From Whalleya microplaca (lineage: Eukaryota; Ascomycota; Sordariomycetes; Xylariales; Xylariaceae): a stretch of DNA of 64,000 bases. Location: the NCBI GenBank assembly GCA_022497155.1, contig MU385772.1, forward strand, positions 62,001 through 126,000, read 5' to 3'. Both the position numbers and the translations under genes were made by a program. The notes under the pieces are model-generated. The model saw only the letters and a program-made list of their open reading frames with translations, made no database searches and had not been told where the DNA came from. This document shows, piece after piece, positions 1 through 11,554 of this stretch (positions are counted from its first letter, which is position 1; each line of letters begins with the position of its first letter).

Positions 1-700
1 ACTATGTAAGGTACCGAATTGATCACAAATTACCGGCAACCTAAGCGAGGCGCTAGCATGTCCAATTGCTGGGATGTATGCAGTACGATTCGACTAGCGC
101 TATCCCCCGCCACCAACCACAGCAGCTCAGCGCGCCTGCGTGCCTGACCCGCACCAGCTTTAGCGGTTGCCCCTGTTCACGGCCCGTGTCGGGAGTGGTG
201 TGGTGGGAGGAAAGGCGCGCTTTTGACTGGCTACCCGAGTATGTATGTATGTATGTATGTAGGTATGTACATACATACACATATACCGGTACGCAGTACA
301 TACACACTTACATACATAGTACTTATATGTATACCGATAATCTGCTAGACAGGCAACAGGCTACTGTAGATAAGCTTGAAAGACAATGAGTGGTGCTTCG
401 GCGAAAGCCAATTCACATTCACATTCTCCAGCTTTTCCCGCACGTTGTGCCTGTCAGCCCGTGCTTTCTTCTCGACCCCGACAACCCAGACAACCCAGAC
501 AACCCAGTTCGTCCTCGTGCAATAATAATCCGATAATATCATTTTTTTTCTATCTGGAAATATCCAATTCCACCCCCTCCTCAGCCCCTTTGCAGGCTGG
601 ACTTGAATGTCCTCGTAGCCCGTCATTGCTCACGGTTACCTGCTTCGAAACCCGGCGTCTTCAACTGTCTTGGTCTCAACTGCGTCAACGCTGAGTCAAG
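1..700. other. Upstream intergenic region with simple repeats
   Basis: No convincing gene is seen. It holds a TATG/CATA tetranucleotide tract around 239-320 that can fold back on itself, and three tandem copies of a 9-bp unit (ACAACCCAG) at 481-507. The pyrimidine-rich stretch that follows is probably the promoter and 5' UTR of the leucine-rich-repeat gene starting at 701. Short ORFs here are made of repeat-derived residues. Confidence 0.6.
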
Positions 701-3700
701 ATGGAGGAGAAACGCGCGGGCGGCGCCGCTGGAATCAGAACCAGCACCATTCCAAGGCCCACGTCGCGTCTCCCTCTACCGCGATCTAACCTGTCTCCCA
801 CCGCTGCTCCCACCGCTGCTCCCACCGCTGCTCCCACCACCGCTCCGTCGGATTCACTGCAACCATCGCGAGGTCGTTCCACCCAGCCTGCGACCGCGAC
901 TAATGTTCGGAATCCTCGTCTGCATGCGACGCCCTCGAGAGAGCAGCTCACCACTGCCTCAGCCTCAGCCTCAGCCTCAGCCTCAGCCTCTGCCTCTGCG
1001 TCTTCTACCCTTCGCAAGACACCCCAGAGAGCCGGTGCACCTCCCGTGAGCTCCCAAACCCATTCCCGAGACCTGAGCAGTGCAAATCGGAGCAAATCGC
1101 GTGAGCCCCGGCAGAGTGTCATACAGAGTCGCAAGGGGTCTATCGATGGGTCATTGAAGACACCCTCGGCACCTAGGAGGAAGCCGTCTGGTCAATTACC
1201 CAAAGTATCCCAGCCAGTGTCAATTCAGGAAGACCGCGCGTCAGATGAGAATGACGAGGGTGCCGTTTCGCTTCCCCCGCTAATAAGTTCGGCTGAGGAA
1301 GGCCTCACATTTGAAGCCCTTCTGTTTCAGCAGCAGAAGCCTCGGCCATCTCTCACCGAGAGAACAATTGAGACACTGTCACAATTACCCTCTTCACCGG
1401 CATTCAAGGGGCGTCGTGGCAGCTTTTTCGACAGCGATGGGCTGAGAAGGCCACCCTCGAAAGGCAGCGGAGTGGGATCAAGACCAAGCTCCAGACCAGG
1501 TTCTAGCTACCAATCAGATGGCTCAACTACACGCACCGCGAGATCATTGAGTCGACCTGGTTCAAGAGGTAGGCCCGGTTCGAGCTCTGGGCCGGCGGCA
1601 GACAACCTCTTCCATAATTTCCGAGCATCGACTACCACCTACAAACCGCCGCTGGCAACAGTTCGAGGAACACCGACAAAGCGCACGCCCGCTGTGAACA
1701 CGAACACCTTGAAGACTCCCACGAAGAAGCCCACGCCAAATTTGAGACCGCGGTCTACCTTGAGCAAAGTTCCTTCTCGACCTTCTCTGTCGGCTTCGTT
1801 GGGTCCTCGTTCACCTAGTCCTGAGAAGTATTCCGACTTCTCCGTCTCCAAGTATGGATCCAAGACAGTGACGTCACGGCCCCTGAAGCCAAGAGCTTCA
1901 CTGAACAGCCTATACAAGAAGCCTTCTATGTCGTCTCTAAGCAAGCCCCCGGCCTCCTCAGACTTGCCTCTGAGTTCCCCCCGCAAAGCATCGCTTGCCT
2001 CCGCCAAGTCATCTAGTACATCTGGCGAAGGCCGCAACTTGTCGAGCACCTCTCCCACCTCCACCGCGCCCACGGTAGACTCTGTGGAAGAAGCACCCGT
2101 GTCCACGGCTCGGAAGTCATCGGCAGCGTTGCGGGATCAAATTGCAAAGGCGAAAGCTGCCAAGCGTGCCGTATCCCGACAAGTACAGGGGTCCAAAATG
2201 CCCAACGAGGAAGAGACGCCGGTTGTTCCCACGGACACCACTTTTGATTTTGGGTTGTCTGATGACCCGTTCGGTCAAGCCAAGTTCGAGGACGCGAATC
2301 GTAAGGTTTTGCAGTCGCGTATCGACGGCGCACGAACTTCTGGAAGACTCAACATTGCCGCTATGGGCTTGCGGCAGATACCGTCAGAAGTTCTCAAGAT
2401 GTACGATCTCGAGTCTGTAAACCGGCCTGGTGCCGCGTGGGCGGAGAGTGTGGATTTGACAAGACTGGTGGCCGCGGACAATGAGTTGGAGGTTATTGAT
2501 GATGCCATCTTCCCAGATATCGACCCTAGCGACCCTGCGGATGAAGATGACGGCCAAGGTCACATCTTCGGCGGCCTAGAGTCCCTCGACTTACATGGCA
2601 ACATGCTGATATCTCTACCCATGGGGCTGAGGCGGCTTCAACTGCTCACCTCATTAAACCTGGTAAGTTGTTCACTTGCACTTCCCTCACGATAGTCAAT
2701 ATTCAAGTGGCTGGCTCATAGGAGGGAGAGAAAACCCTTTGCTAACTAGCCGACGTTCTTATAGGCATCGAACAAACTTACAAACAATTGTCTCGAGGTA
2801 ATTTCACAACTAAGTACCATTCGAGACCTGAAGCTTGGAAACAATCTTCTCTACGGTCGCATGGAGGAGGAGTACTTCACAAACCTCCAAAATCTAGAAA
2901 TCCTGGATCTACATGGGAATAACATATCGTCACTCCCCGATGGAATCGATAAGATGGCACGGCTTCGCATCCTCAACTTGAATGAGAACGCGATCGAGTC
3001 TCTGCCCTTCGAAAGTCTTTCAAAGCTTCCGCTTACCGAATTGGTCGCCCGCAAGAACAAGCTGAGTGGCACGCTGATCGGCCCTGGCGTGGAGGGTCTT
3101 CCCCAGCTGCAAATCCTCGATGTTTCGGCAAACCAACTCCGAATGATATCGGATGCCGCTCAAACCTTGGCCATGCCTTCAATCCATCAATTTACAGTAT
3201 CGATCAATCGGATCCAGTGTTTGCCTGATATGACCTCGTGGACAAGTCTTCTCACGATTAATGCGGATGAAAACAGCATTACTGCATTCCCGGAGGGCTT
3301 CACCAGTCTGGAGAAATTGCGCCATGTTGATTTCACGAGCAATGACATTCGCGTCATACCTCCAGAAGTGGCTCGAATGGACAGCCTTGCGATGCTACGG
3401 ATCACTGGCAATCCGTTAAGGGATAAGAAGTTCACTTCGCTGACTACGGAAAAGCTGAAGGATGTTTTAGTAACCAGGTTAGAGCCGCTCCCTGACAGTG
3501 AAATCGGTGGTATCGAGCAGTTCGGGAACGGGTTTAATGCCGTCGGTCCAATCTATTCTGCTGCTGCTCGGAAGAAGGGTGATGGCACATTGGCTGCCGA
3601 GGACGAAGGTGCCTCCGGTGCCTCCGGTACCTCGGACGCTGATGACTTTGCTACGCCACCAACTTCAGCACCCCAATCTCCGGCTCGCTCACGTTCGCAT

Positions 3701-4423
3701 ACATTAATTGCGCAAACATGGCCTATTAAGCCCGGAGGTGTCCTCGACCGATCCAATACAGGATCGTCTTCACTACATCCCGTCGTCTGCTCGAAGATTG
3801 CAGTGACTGACACTGTGCGCGAAGTGAGACTACAACACAACACCTTCACGCAATTTCCCAACTCGCTGTCATTCTTTGCCGACACCATTACATCCCTCTC
3901 GTTGGCGCACAACCAACTCACCGGCGAAAGCTGGCTTACGGAGCCCATCGATCTCACCGCTCTTCAGGAGCTCTCTCTGGCTTCGAATTTTATCACCACT
4001 CTCGCACCACTGACGGCGAACCTCTGTGCACCGAACTTACAGAAAGCAGATTTCTCGTGCAATAGAATTGTCCGGCTCCCCGCCCTGCGCGAATTTTTTC
4101 CCAGCCTGACGGTGCTCCTCATGTCGAGCAACCGCCTCGAGGAGCTCGATCCCGACAGCATCAGGGGCATGAGAATCGTCGATGCCAGCAACAACGAGAT
4201 CGCCCACCTGAATCCGCGCATCGGACTGCTCGGCGGCACTGGACTACTGGAGAAGCTTGAGGTCACCGGCAATCGTTTCAGGGTGCCTAGGTGGAACGTC
4301 CTGGAGCGCGGAACCGAAGCTACTCTCCGCTGGCTTAGGGGCCGCGTCCCCGTGGCCGAGATGGCCGAGTGGAGAGCGAAGGCCGGCGAGGCCGAGGAAG
4401 ATACCTTGAACGATATCGACTAA
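701..4423 (+). CDS. Leucine-rich-repeat protein with long disordered N-terminus
   Basis: Two exons, 701-2662 and 2765-4423, joined over a 102-nt intron (donor GTAAGT, acceptor ATAG) that keeps frame and gives 1206 aa. The first ~540 residues are basic and rich in Ser, Pro, Arg and Thr, with PTAA and ASAS low-complexity runs, so probably disordered. An SxIP-like motif (STIP) lies at residues 15-18. From about residue 548 to the C-terminus there are many LRRs of the LxxLxLxxNxLxxLP type, interrupted by a Ser/Ala/Asp-rich linker around 3550-3780. The fold suggests a protein-binding scaffold; similar fungal proteins are often annotated LRRC40-like, but no partner or pathway can be read here. The intron cuts within an LRR, as expected if both exons belong to one protein. 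Identity as an LRR protein is sure; function is unknown. Confidence 0.9.
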
Positions 4424-7149
4424 TTGCAATCCCTTCCTACTTTAATGCTGATTCAACAGAGTGCTGCTGGGCGCACATAAGCAGCCAGCAGCAGCAACTT
4501 CCAATTAGCCCAGATATGCTGGGCATCAACTGTGTAATGTATTAAATCACGGAGCCACAAAGACACCTGTACGTACGTGTGTCTGTGGCCCCCGTACTCG
4601 TACGAGACCATGCGGAGTTGGTCACGTGCGTATTCAGTGTAATGAGTTCGATAACTTTTGCCCAGGGGTCTACTTCGTCGTTGAATTTTCTTGTCAAAGC
4701 ATGTAATGGTGTATAGGGGGTTGGGGGGAAAGGTGGTTTCCAGGAACACAGGGGGTCATGAAAGATAGCACATCGCACCCAGAAGCAAAGGGGCAGTGTG
4801 TGTTTTTTTACGTACACTCGTACCGGTAATGTATGAGTTGCAGTCAATACATAATATATCCATATGAACTGGTAATATATAAAACGAGAGGACCTTGATG
4901 CGTGAGTCTATGTGGATGATGCATAAGCAAGCTCTTGGGAGGGAGGAGGGCTGATCTGGAAGCTGGTATTGGGGAGCTGACGCGGTTATTGAATCTGTTG
5001 TTTGGTATGTCAAGTGTAGAAACGCAGAAGTGAAACTGCCTTGTTATGTCTATATAACAGGGCCCTCTATCCGACCACATTTCCACCTCTAGCAGGGCTC
5101 CTCTTCCAGTCAGGAAGATTGCCGTTGATTGCCTTCTAGAAGAGCCTCATTTGGAAAAAGGCCCTGTAGCGATAATTTTTCATCCTGCTTCGCGTGTCCG
5201 GTGTTAGAGCCATGCGTTCTCCTGCATGCCTGGTCCCTCTCCGGTCTCTGCTAGGTCATCGATTCGCAGAGTTTGATACGATAGTCCTTATAATCTCCTG
5301 CAGGCTTATTAGGACCACCTCGAAAGCCCGGGACCATTCTTTGGGCTAGTGGGAGCATAGTATCAACGGCTCATTGAACACCAAGCGTAGAAGTAAGCTT
5401 TTTTCACGACATTGCCGTCCGCGTTCGTCCAAGCCGCAATGGGATCTTCGTATATACTAATTGCGACCTGGCCATTCGAGTTTGTGGAGGAGACCAATAA
5501 GCTCAGCTGAGTACCTTGTCCTCATTTACAAAATATCGATGGATTTTGTCTATGACCATAATGTCTTGTCGGTCTTGCCAATCTACATATTTTCGGGCGC
5601 TGGCAGGTATATGTGTTTGGCACAATATTTGAAGTATCCGTCTCATCCGGTGTCTAATGTAGATATAGAAAAACGTTGTATTAGTTTATGAAGCATAATT
5701 TACCCGGTAGCCGAAGTGTAAACCGTGCCTATTCCACTTCTACAGGTTAGTCTCCGTAGATTAGTGAGAGACGACAGATATCTCAAGGAAAAGAGGTTAT
5801 TTGTATTTGACGGTACTTTACGCACTACCTCCTACTGAGCAGTTCCTTTGGGTGAATGAAGTGAGTTGCAAGCAAGATAGCTAATGAATACATCGTATTT
5901 GCTATATCTCAATCTCATGTGCTTGCGCCAAAAGGAGGTTTGCGCGATAGCTTCGGCAGCCCCCCTACTATTAAAGCAGCAATACTACCTGGGTGAGTAC
6001 AGCGCAACGATAATATTTGCTAACAAACACAGAGAGTTCCCCCATCTCGCCTTTTGAAGAGCCCTTTAATTCTTGGTATGTTGAATTCAAAATGCTATAA
6101 TAACCTCATAAGTTCAGTGTCACATAGCGCTGGTAGGGTAGTAGAGAGGTCGTTAAGAAGTGACAGGTTAGCTAAGCGTAGCTGAAAGTGCCTCTCTTTG
6201 AAAATATTCGCAACCGTAAAGCAATTTAAAAGTTCATCAGGCTCACAGCAACTTGAATAGCTCTGTGTATATATATGAAAGATCCACATACGTTTCGTGA
6301 GACTAATTGACTTAGGATATCAAGAAGGACTACGCAGTAAGTAAGAGGTGTGAATGAGGGCTTCAGATGGTTGGCGGGTGCTTGCCCACGCTGATACGCT
6401 GATACGCTGATAGGTATCTGGAATTAGGTGAGCATGGACCACCCCGTACTTTCTGAAAGTACATATTGCGGCCGTTTCTGGCGTTAGCGCAGTTCAGCCT
6501 CCAGATTTCAGTGGCAGAAAGTGGGAAGTGGGTGGGGCCCAGTGGGCACGGGCAGCGGAGCGGCAGGAGCGGTCGCTGGGTGGACGGACTTGCCCAGCAA
6601 CCAATTGATCACGTCCGAGTTTTCATCGCTCCTGCACGTCCAGCATGTCCAGCATGTCCAGCACTCTCTATCCCTCTTAGGTATCCATCAATCATCAGCT
6701 GCAATCAATCAATCAAGTACCTAGGTACTTGCTTTCCCCAGCAATACTTACGTCCATACTTACGTACCAGCCCTCTACGGAATACGGAGCACCAACCCGC
6801 TGCAAACCCTCTACAAGCTCTCCACCTCTCTCTGTCTCTCTCTACTGACAAACCACCGTTCTGCCATTCTGCCGTTTCGGCATTCCTCACCTTCACATCA
6901 TTTTCAGGCACGGGAATCTCATGTGACACCCACACACTCAACAATTGACCGTCCGCGAACTCCTTTTTTCATAAACCGTATTAAATAAAGGAGCTTTTGC
7001 GTTGCCTTGGGGGGTTATTTATTAAGGGGTCCTGTCTTATTCTGTACAGGCCGCTTGACGTGTCGAGTCTTGAATCGTCGTCTCCTCGTCCACCGCCAGC
7101 CACGTCTGCAATCCACGTCTGCTGCAATCCTCCTCGCCTGCATTCTACC
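4424..7149. other. Long intergenic region, no gene recognised
   Basis: About 2.7 kb between two plus-strand genes. Its ORFs are short, lack family motifs and have no matching splice context. It contains an 8-bp unit repeated three times (CGCTGATA, 6389-6412), a 9-bp repeat around 6638-6663, and the 12-bp palindrome GTACCTAGGTAC at 6717-6728. The last several hundred bases are pyrimidine-rich and probably the promoter and leader of the gene at 7150. Confidence 0.5.
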
Positions 7150-8949
7150 ATGTCCGCCGATACAGAAATGAACTCCCCTCCACCGAATGGAGTCGTCGGC
7201 GGCGGCAGTAGTCACAGTCAACACAGTCAACACCATGATCAAGACCAAGATCGTGTTCCTTTGACTCCGCCTGCTGCTACTGCTACTACTGCTACTACTA
7301 CTATCACTGCCCCTGCGGATTCCCGCCTGTCTTTATCACAACAATCCATACCATCTACTGAAGGTCCGGCCTCGCCAGTCGATCCCTCTAGCTCCTTCAA
7401 GACCGAACTCAACGACGACAACACCTCGTCGTCCCAGGTTATTCCCTCGTCTCTGACCCCGCCTCCCTCCTCCCAGCTTCCCCAGCCCAACGGTGCGTCT
7501 TCCGGCATGCCTCTAGGTTACATCAGCTCCCAGAGGGCTCCCATCTTCTCCCCGCCTGCCACTGCCCTCCAGCCCGCTGGACGCTCCGCCCGAAGCCCTT
7601 CGGAATACCTCCCGCCTACCTCTGACTACATCGCAGACGCTCCTGTCGACGAGCTCCGTGTCATGTTCCAGTCCTGCCTTGCTGAAAATGCCAGGCTGAA
7701 GATGGAGACGGCTCACCACAAGCTGCAGTATAACCTGCTGAGCATGCAAGCCGACGAAGATGCAAAAAGGGCCGCCGTCGAACACGATATGACCCGGCGA
7801 GAGGTCGACGTCTTGCGTATGACCGAGAATTCTCGCCAGGCCCGACGGGAGCTCAATGCCGCCACTGATTCCACCCACCTCAAGTACCGGGAGCTTCAAC
7901 GCCAGTATGACGCACTCGCCCAGGAGAGCGAGGATCTGCAGAAGCGCCTCAAGGCTGCCGTCAAGTACATCGAACAGCAAAGCGAGGAGCGTGCCGGCCT
8001 GATGGACGAGCGTGATATGCTTCTCAACCGAATCCGTGAGAATCGGGAACATTTCCACATGCTTTGTAGCCCCGGTGGGGCGTTTCATGGCGCTCTGACC
8101 CCCAAGACGCCAGCAACCGCTACCACCCCTCAGCAGTATCGAGCCACTCCGCGGCAGACACCCAAAGCTGCCCATCGGGATGTGCGTCACGACAATGATA
8201 GCAACCAGGCTGGCTTTGCCGCCCTGCTCCAGGCTCTGAGCCACGACAACAACAGTGCTCCCTCGACCCCGATAACCGCCAGCCGCACCCAACCACGTAT
8301 ACCGCCAAGGCACACCCGCGGCGTTCAGTCGCTGTCCTCCCTTCCGTCTACGCCGACGGCACGCCCCCGCGGTGATTATGCCGCTCTGCTGCCCTCCGTC
8401 GACCTCGTGCCTCACACGGAACCCCCGAACCGTCTGAGCATCGGCCGGCACATCTTGGAGACACCGGTTCAGAGGAGGGGACGCAAAAGCAGAGAGAGCA
8501 CCATCTCTGCTGATGACAACGAGGAGCTCGCCCGCGAAGCCCTGGAGCACGTTGCTGCGGCGGCCCAGTCGTACATGTCGCAGGGCCCGCGAACATCGCA
8601 GCGACGAGACGAGGACGAGGAGGAGGTGCTGGAGAGCCAAGCCAGCCAGGCCGCCTCGGAGATGTTACGCCGCGATCCGCGCGAGAGTTTCGAGGTGGCA
8701 AGCTCGGTTGGGTCTCGCGACGGTACGCCGGCGCCGGCTGAGAAAACCGCTAAACTGCAGTCGAAGTTGTTCGCTGGTTTGAACAAGGCTGGTGTGGTAT
8801 CGGAGAAGCGTAAGTTGAGCGGAGGCGCCGATGCGATTGAGAGCCGGCGAGATGCTCTTACGAGTCCGACTAAGAAGATGAGATACGGAGGTAGCGTTGA
8901 AGCCAATAGCCGGGTTGGACTGGGTATTCGGTATGGCCAAGAGGCATAA
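7150..8949 (+). CDS. Ser/Pro-rich coiled-coil protein, function unknown
   Basis: Single-exon reading frame of 599 aa from the ATG at 7150. The frame is open upstream to 6997, but that stretch looks like leader sequence and the 7150 ATG has the better context (ACC before ATG). Residues 1-165 are low-complexity (His/Gln, Thr/Ala, Pro/Ser). About 170-310 is a predicted coiled coil rich in Glu, Arg, Leu and Gln. The rest is disordered, with many S/T-P sites, an acidic Asp/Glu run and basic patches such as KRKLSGG and PTKKMR that could be nuclear localisation signals. No catalytic domain is seen. The layout suits a nuclear or cytoskeletal structural protein under proline-directed kinase control, but that is inference. 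Confidence 0.8.
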   Translation: MSADTEMNSPPPNGVVGGGSSHSQHSQHHDQDQDRVPLTPPAATATTATTTITAPADSRLSLSQQSIPSTEGPASPVDPSSSFKTELNDDNTSSSQVIPSSLTPPPSSQLPQPNGASSGMPLGYISSQRAPIFSPPATALQPAGRSARSPSEYLPPTSDYIADAPVDELRVMFQSCLAENARLKMETAHHKLQYNLLSMQADEDAKRAAVEHDMTRREVDVLRMTENSRQARRELNAATDSTHLKYRELQRQYDALAQESEDLQKRLKAAVKYIEQQSEERAGLMDERDMLLNRIRENREHFHMLCSPGGAFHGALTPKTPATATTPQQYRATPRQTPKAAHRDVRHDNDSNQAGFAALLQALSHDNNSAPSTPITASRTQPRIPPRHTRGVQSLSSLPSTPTARPRGDYAALLPSVDLVPHTEPPNRLSIGRHILETPVQRRGRKSRESTISADDNEELAREALEHVAAAAQSYMSQGPRTSQRRDEDEEEVLESQASQAASEMLRRDPRESFEVASSVGSRDGTPAPAEKTAKLQSKLFAGLNKAGVVSEKRKLSGGADAIESRRDALTSPTKKMRYGGSVEANSRVGLGIRYGQEA

Positions 8950-9758
8950 GGCCTACGGCAGGATATCCCAAGGGTGGGCCTGGGCCTGGGGACATGGGCC
9001 TTGGGACATGATCGAACCTTGAACGGCTAGGCTATGGCAGCGTGCTGTTTGCATCTTGGATTTTTGAGACACTTCGAGCTATGAACGGTAGATGATACCT
9101 GTATTATACCTCCCTTATCACTAGCATTGGCGTTCAGCCATGGTCACATTATAGTCGGCATTATTCTTCCAAATTCAGATGGAAGCATCTACGGATCTAC
9201 AAAAGGCAAATTGACACGCCTGTTGATAACAATAAATAAACACTGGGTTGTTTAGTATGAGCTGGAAGGTTACAAAGGCCTCTTTGGCCCTTCTTCCCTT
9301 GTCCAATTATTTGCACGTAGATATAACACGAAAATGCAAGCTCTGAGTTTTGACGTTGTAACTTGCCTGACCGCAACACCAAGCCAAGCCAAGGCCGACC
9401 CCGACTACATGTACCGATTCCAATTGCCTGGGGGAGATTAATTGGACCGGGTCGGGCCGGGCTTCATTGACATCCCCACATGAGAAACGAGCCGGGGAAT
9501 ATCAACCGACCCCAGCTCTGTTCAACATCCTTTCCTTCCCTCCGACAATGGCCTCTTAAATATAATCCATGCCATTTTCAGCAGTTTTGTCTTCTTCAAG
9601 ACTGGGCCAAGCTCGACGTTGTACATAGTGTGTTGTTAGGTATATCATGTCATATATGTAAATCATCCATCCAGCTGCTTTTATAAGCCTTCATCCCGTG
9701 TGCCTCTCTCTTTCTCTCTCTCTACCCCTCCCCATCTGCTGCAAGCGAAACCGACACA
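8950..9758. promoter_or_regulatory. Intergenic region and probable thiolase promoter
   Basis: No gene seen. The 3' UTR of the upstream gene is followed by the thiolase promoter: a TATA-like TTTATAA near 9679 and a CT-rich tract at about 9702-9734 just before the ATG, a common arrangement for well-expressed fungal genes. Confidence 0.45.
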
Positions 9759-11021
9759 ATGGCGCTCGCCAAGGGCCTCTCCTCGATCCTCGCCAAGGTG
9801 CCCACGGACACCGTCATCTTATCATCCCTACGCACGCCGATCTGCCGCGCGTACCGCGGGCAGCTGAAGGACGCGTACCCGGAGGAGCTGCTGGCGGCGG
9901 TGCTGCGCGCGACGCTAGCCGCGCACCCGAACCTGCCGCCCGCGGCGATCGAGGACGTCGGCGTCGGCGTCGTGCTCTCGGAGCTCGGCGGCTCCAAGGC
10001 CGCGCGCATGGCGTTGAACCACGCCGGCTTCGCGCCCGCCGCCACGGCCCTGTACACCGTCAACCGCGCGTGCGCCAGCAGCCTGCAGAGCATCGCCTCC
10101 GTCGCCGCGCAGATCCGGTCCGGCATGGTCGCCGGCGCCGCCATCGCCGCCGGCATGGAGAGCATGACGCGCAACTACGGCTCGCGCGCCATCCCCGTCG
10201 ACCTGTGGCCCGAGCTGCGCGAGAGCCCCGTCAAGGATGCCCGCGACTGCATCATGCCCATGGGCATCACGAGCGAGAACGTCGCGCAGCGCTACGGCGT
10301 CGACCGCGCCGCCCAGGACGCGTTCGCGGTCGAATCCCATCTGCGCGCCGCGCGCGCGCAGGCCGCGGGCCACTTCGACGCCGAGATCGTGCCCGTGACC
10401 ACGCGGTTCCAGGAGGTGGACAAGGCGGGGCAGAAGGTGGGCGAGGAGAGGCAGATCACCGTCACGCGCGACGACGGGATTCGGGCTAATGCTACCCTGG
10501 AGGGTCTGGCGAAGCTGAAGCCCGCGTTCAGTCCCGACGGCGCCAGCACGGCGGGCAACTCGAGCCAGGTCAGCGACGGCGCGGCGGCGGTGCTTCTGAT
10601 GCGGCGCTCCGCCGCCTCCGAGCTTGGGCTGGGGTCCAGCATAATCGGGAAGTTCGTGGGCGCGACGACGGTCGGGTGCGCGCCGGACGAGATGGGCGTG
10701 GGGCCCGCGCTGGCGATCCCGAAGCTTTTGGGCCTGCTGGGGCTGAAGAACGAGGACGTCGATCGTTGGGAGATCAACGAGGCGTTCGCGAGCCAGGCCG
10801 TCTACTGCGTGCGCGAGCTGGGGCTCGAGGGCGCGTGGGAGAGGGGCAAGGTGAACCCCGATGGCGGCGCCATTGCCCTGGGACACCCGTTGGGGGCTAC
10901 GGGCGGCAGGATGACGAGTACGTTGTTACATGGTCTGGGACGCAGTGGTGGCGAGGTTGGCGTTGTAAGTATGTGTATTGGCACTGGTATGGGTATGGCG
11001 GGCTTGTTTGTTAAGGAGTAG
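9759..11021 (+). CDS. 3-ketoacyl-CoA thiolase (acetyl-CoA acyltransferase)
   Basis: Intronless 420-aa thiolase, the usual length for the family. It should cleave 3-ketoacyl-CoA to acetyl-CoA and a shortened acyl-CoA in fatty-acid beta-oxidation. The nucleophile is Cys105 in NRACASS, followed by GMESMTRNYG, TAGNSSQVSDGAA, NEAFASQ, the GGAIALGHPLGATGG block with His376, and the catalytic Cys406 in CIGTGMG. This matches peroxisomal POT1/FOX3-type thiolases better than cytosolic Erg10. The N-terminus does not show a clean PTS2 (R/K-L-x5-H/Q-L) and the C-terminus (VKE) is not a PTS1, so location is uncertain. The DNA is visibly much richer in GC than its flanks, with strong G/C third positions, which suggests high expression; that also creates long false ORFs on other frames. 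Confidence 0.95.
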   Translation: MALAKGLSSILAKVPTDTVILSSLRTPICRAYRGQLKDAYPEELLAAVLRATLAAHPNLPPAAIEDVGVGVVLSELGGSKAARMALNHAGFAPAATALYTVNRACASSLQSIASVAAQIRSGMVAGAAIAAGMESMTRNYGSRAIPVDLWPELRESPVKDARDCIMPMGITSENVAQRYGVDRAAQDAFAVESHLRAARAQAAGHFDAEIVPVTTRFQEVDKAGQKVGEERQITVTRDDGIRANATLEGLAKLKPAFSPDGASTAGNSSQVSDGAAAVLLMRRSAASELGLGSSIIGKFVGATTVGCAPDEMGVGPALAIPKLLGLLGLKNEDVDRWEINEAFASQAVYCVRELGLEGAWERGKVNPDGGAIALGHPLGATGGRMTSTLLHGLGRSGGEVGVVSMCIGTGMGMAGLFVKE

Positions 11022-11554
11022 ATGGGTGGGCGGACAGATATCTAGGTACCAAGGGTCGAACGAGGTTGCCTTTGTCGGTATTGGTATGGTACATATCTCC
11101 TTGGTCATGGGAGTGAAGTAAAAATGTGCTTATTGCTAGCTAGCTAGCTACCTGGGAGTTCTTTGTCTCCTGAATTTTCAGTATGAACTTGAAGAAAGGG
11201 GGTGCTTACAAAGGGTATGAGGATGAACTAGTGTATATACAATGTCACTTGACAAAGAGGGAAGAGAATCCGCTTGCAGATTTGCTTTTCGTATAATTCT
11301 TCTCAGGCATACTTTTGACTACGATCCGCACAAGAACTTCTAGCTATGCAGTCCGGCAGAAGGCAGCGGCAAAGACGATATCGCGGTATGATCTAGTGCG
11401 GAAACCCCCTGGAAGACACTACCTCAAATGTGAGCAATACTCTGTTCGAATACGACGAAGAGACGTCCTCGATCGAAGCTCGTCTATCTCTCTACATATA
11501 TCTATTTGGAAACCGCCTTCATCAAAGCAGACAGACCGACTGACAAAGGAAAAA
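11022..11554. other. Intergenic region
   Basis: Nothing gene-like. It holds a short GCTAGCTAGCTAGC repeat near 11136-11150. The frame of the next gene is open from 11315, but the part before 11555 has no membrane or domain signal and is treated as leader. Confidence 0.5.

Noticed and set aside
6997..7149. Upstream extension of the coiled-coil protein frame
   Set aside because: Composition differs from the protein, and the ATG at 7150 has a better context; treated as leader.
7513..8640. 375-aa ORF on the minus strand
   Set aside because: It is antisense to the coiled-coil protein gene and has no motif; its openness follows from the sense gene's codon bias.
9915..10886. 323-aa minus-strand and 263-aa plus-strand ORFs over the thiolase
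   Set aside because: High GC leaves few stops in all frames. The thiolase frame has every catalytic motif, the others none.
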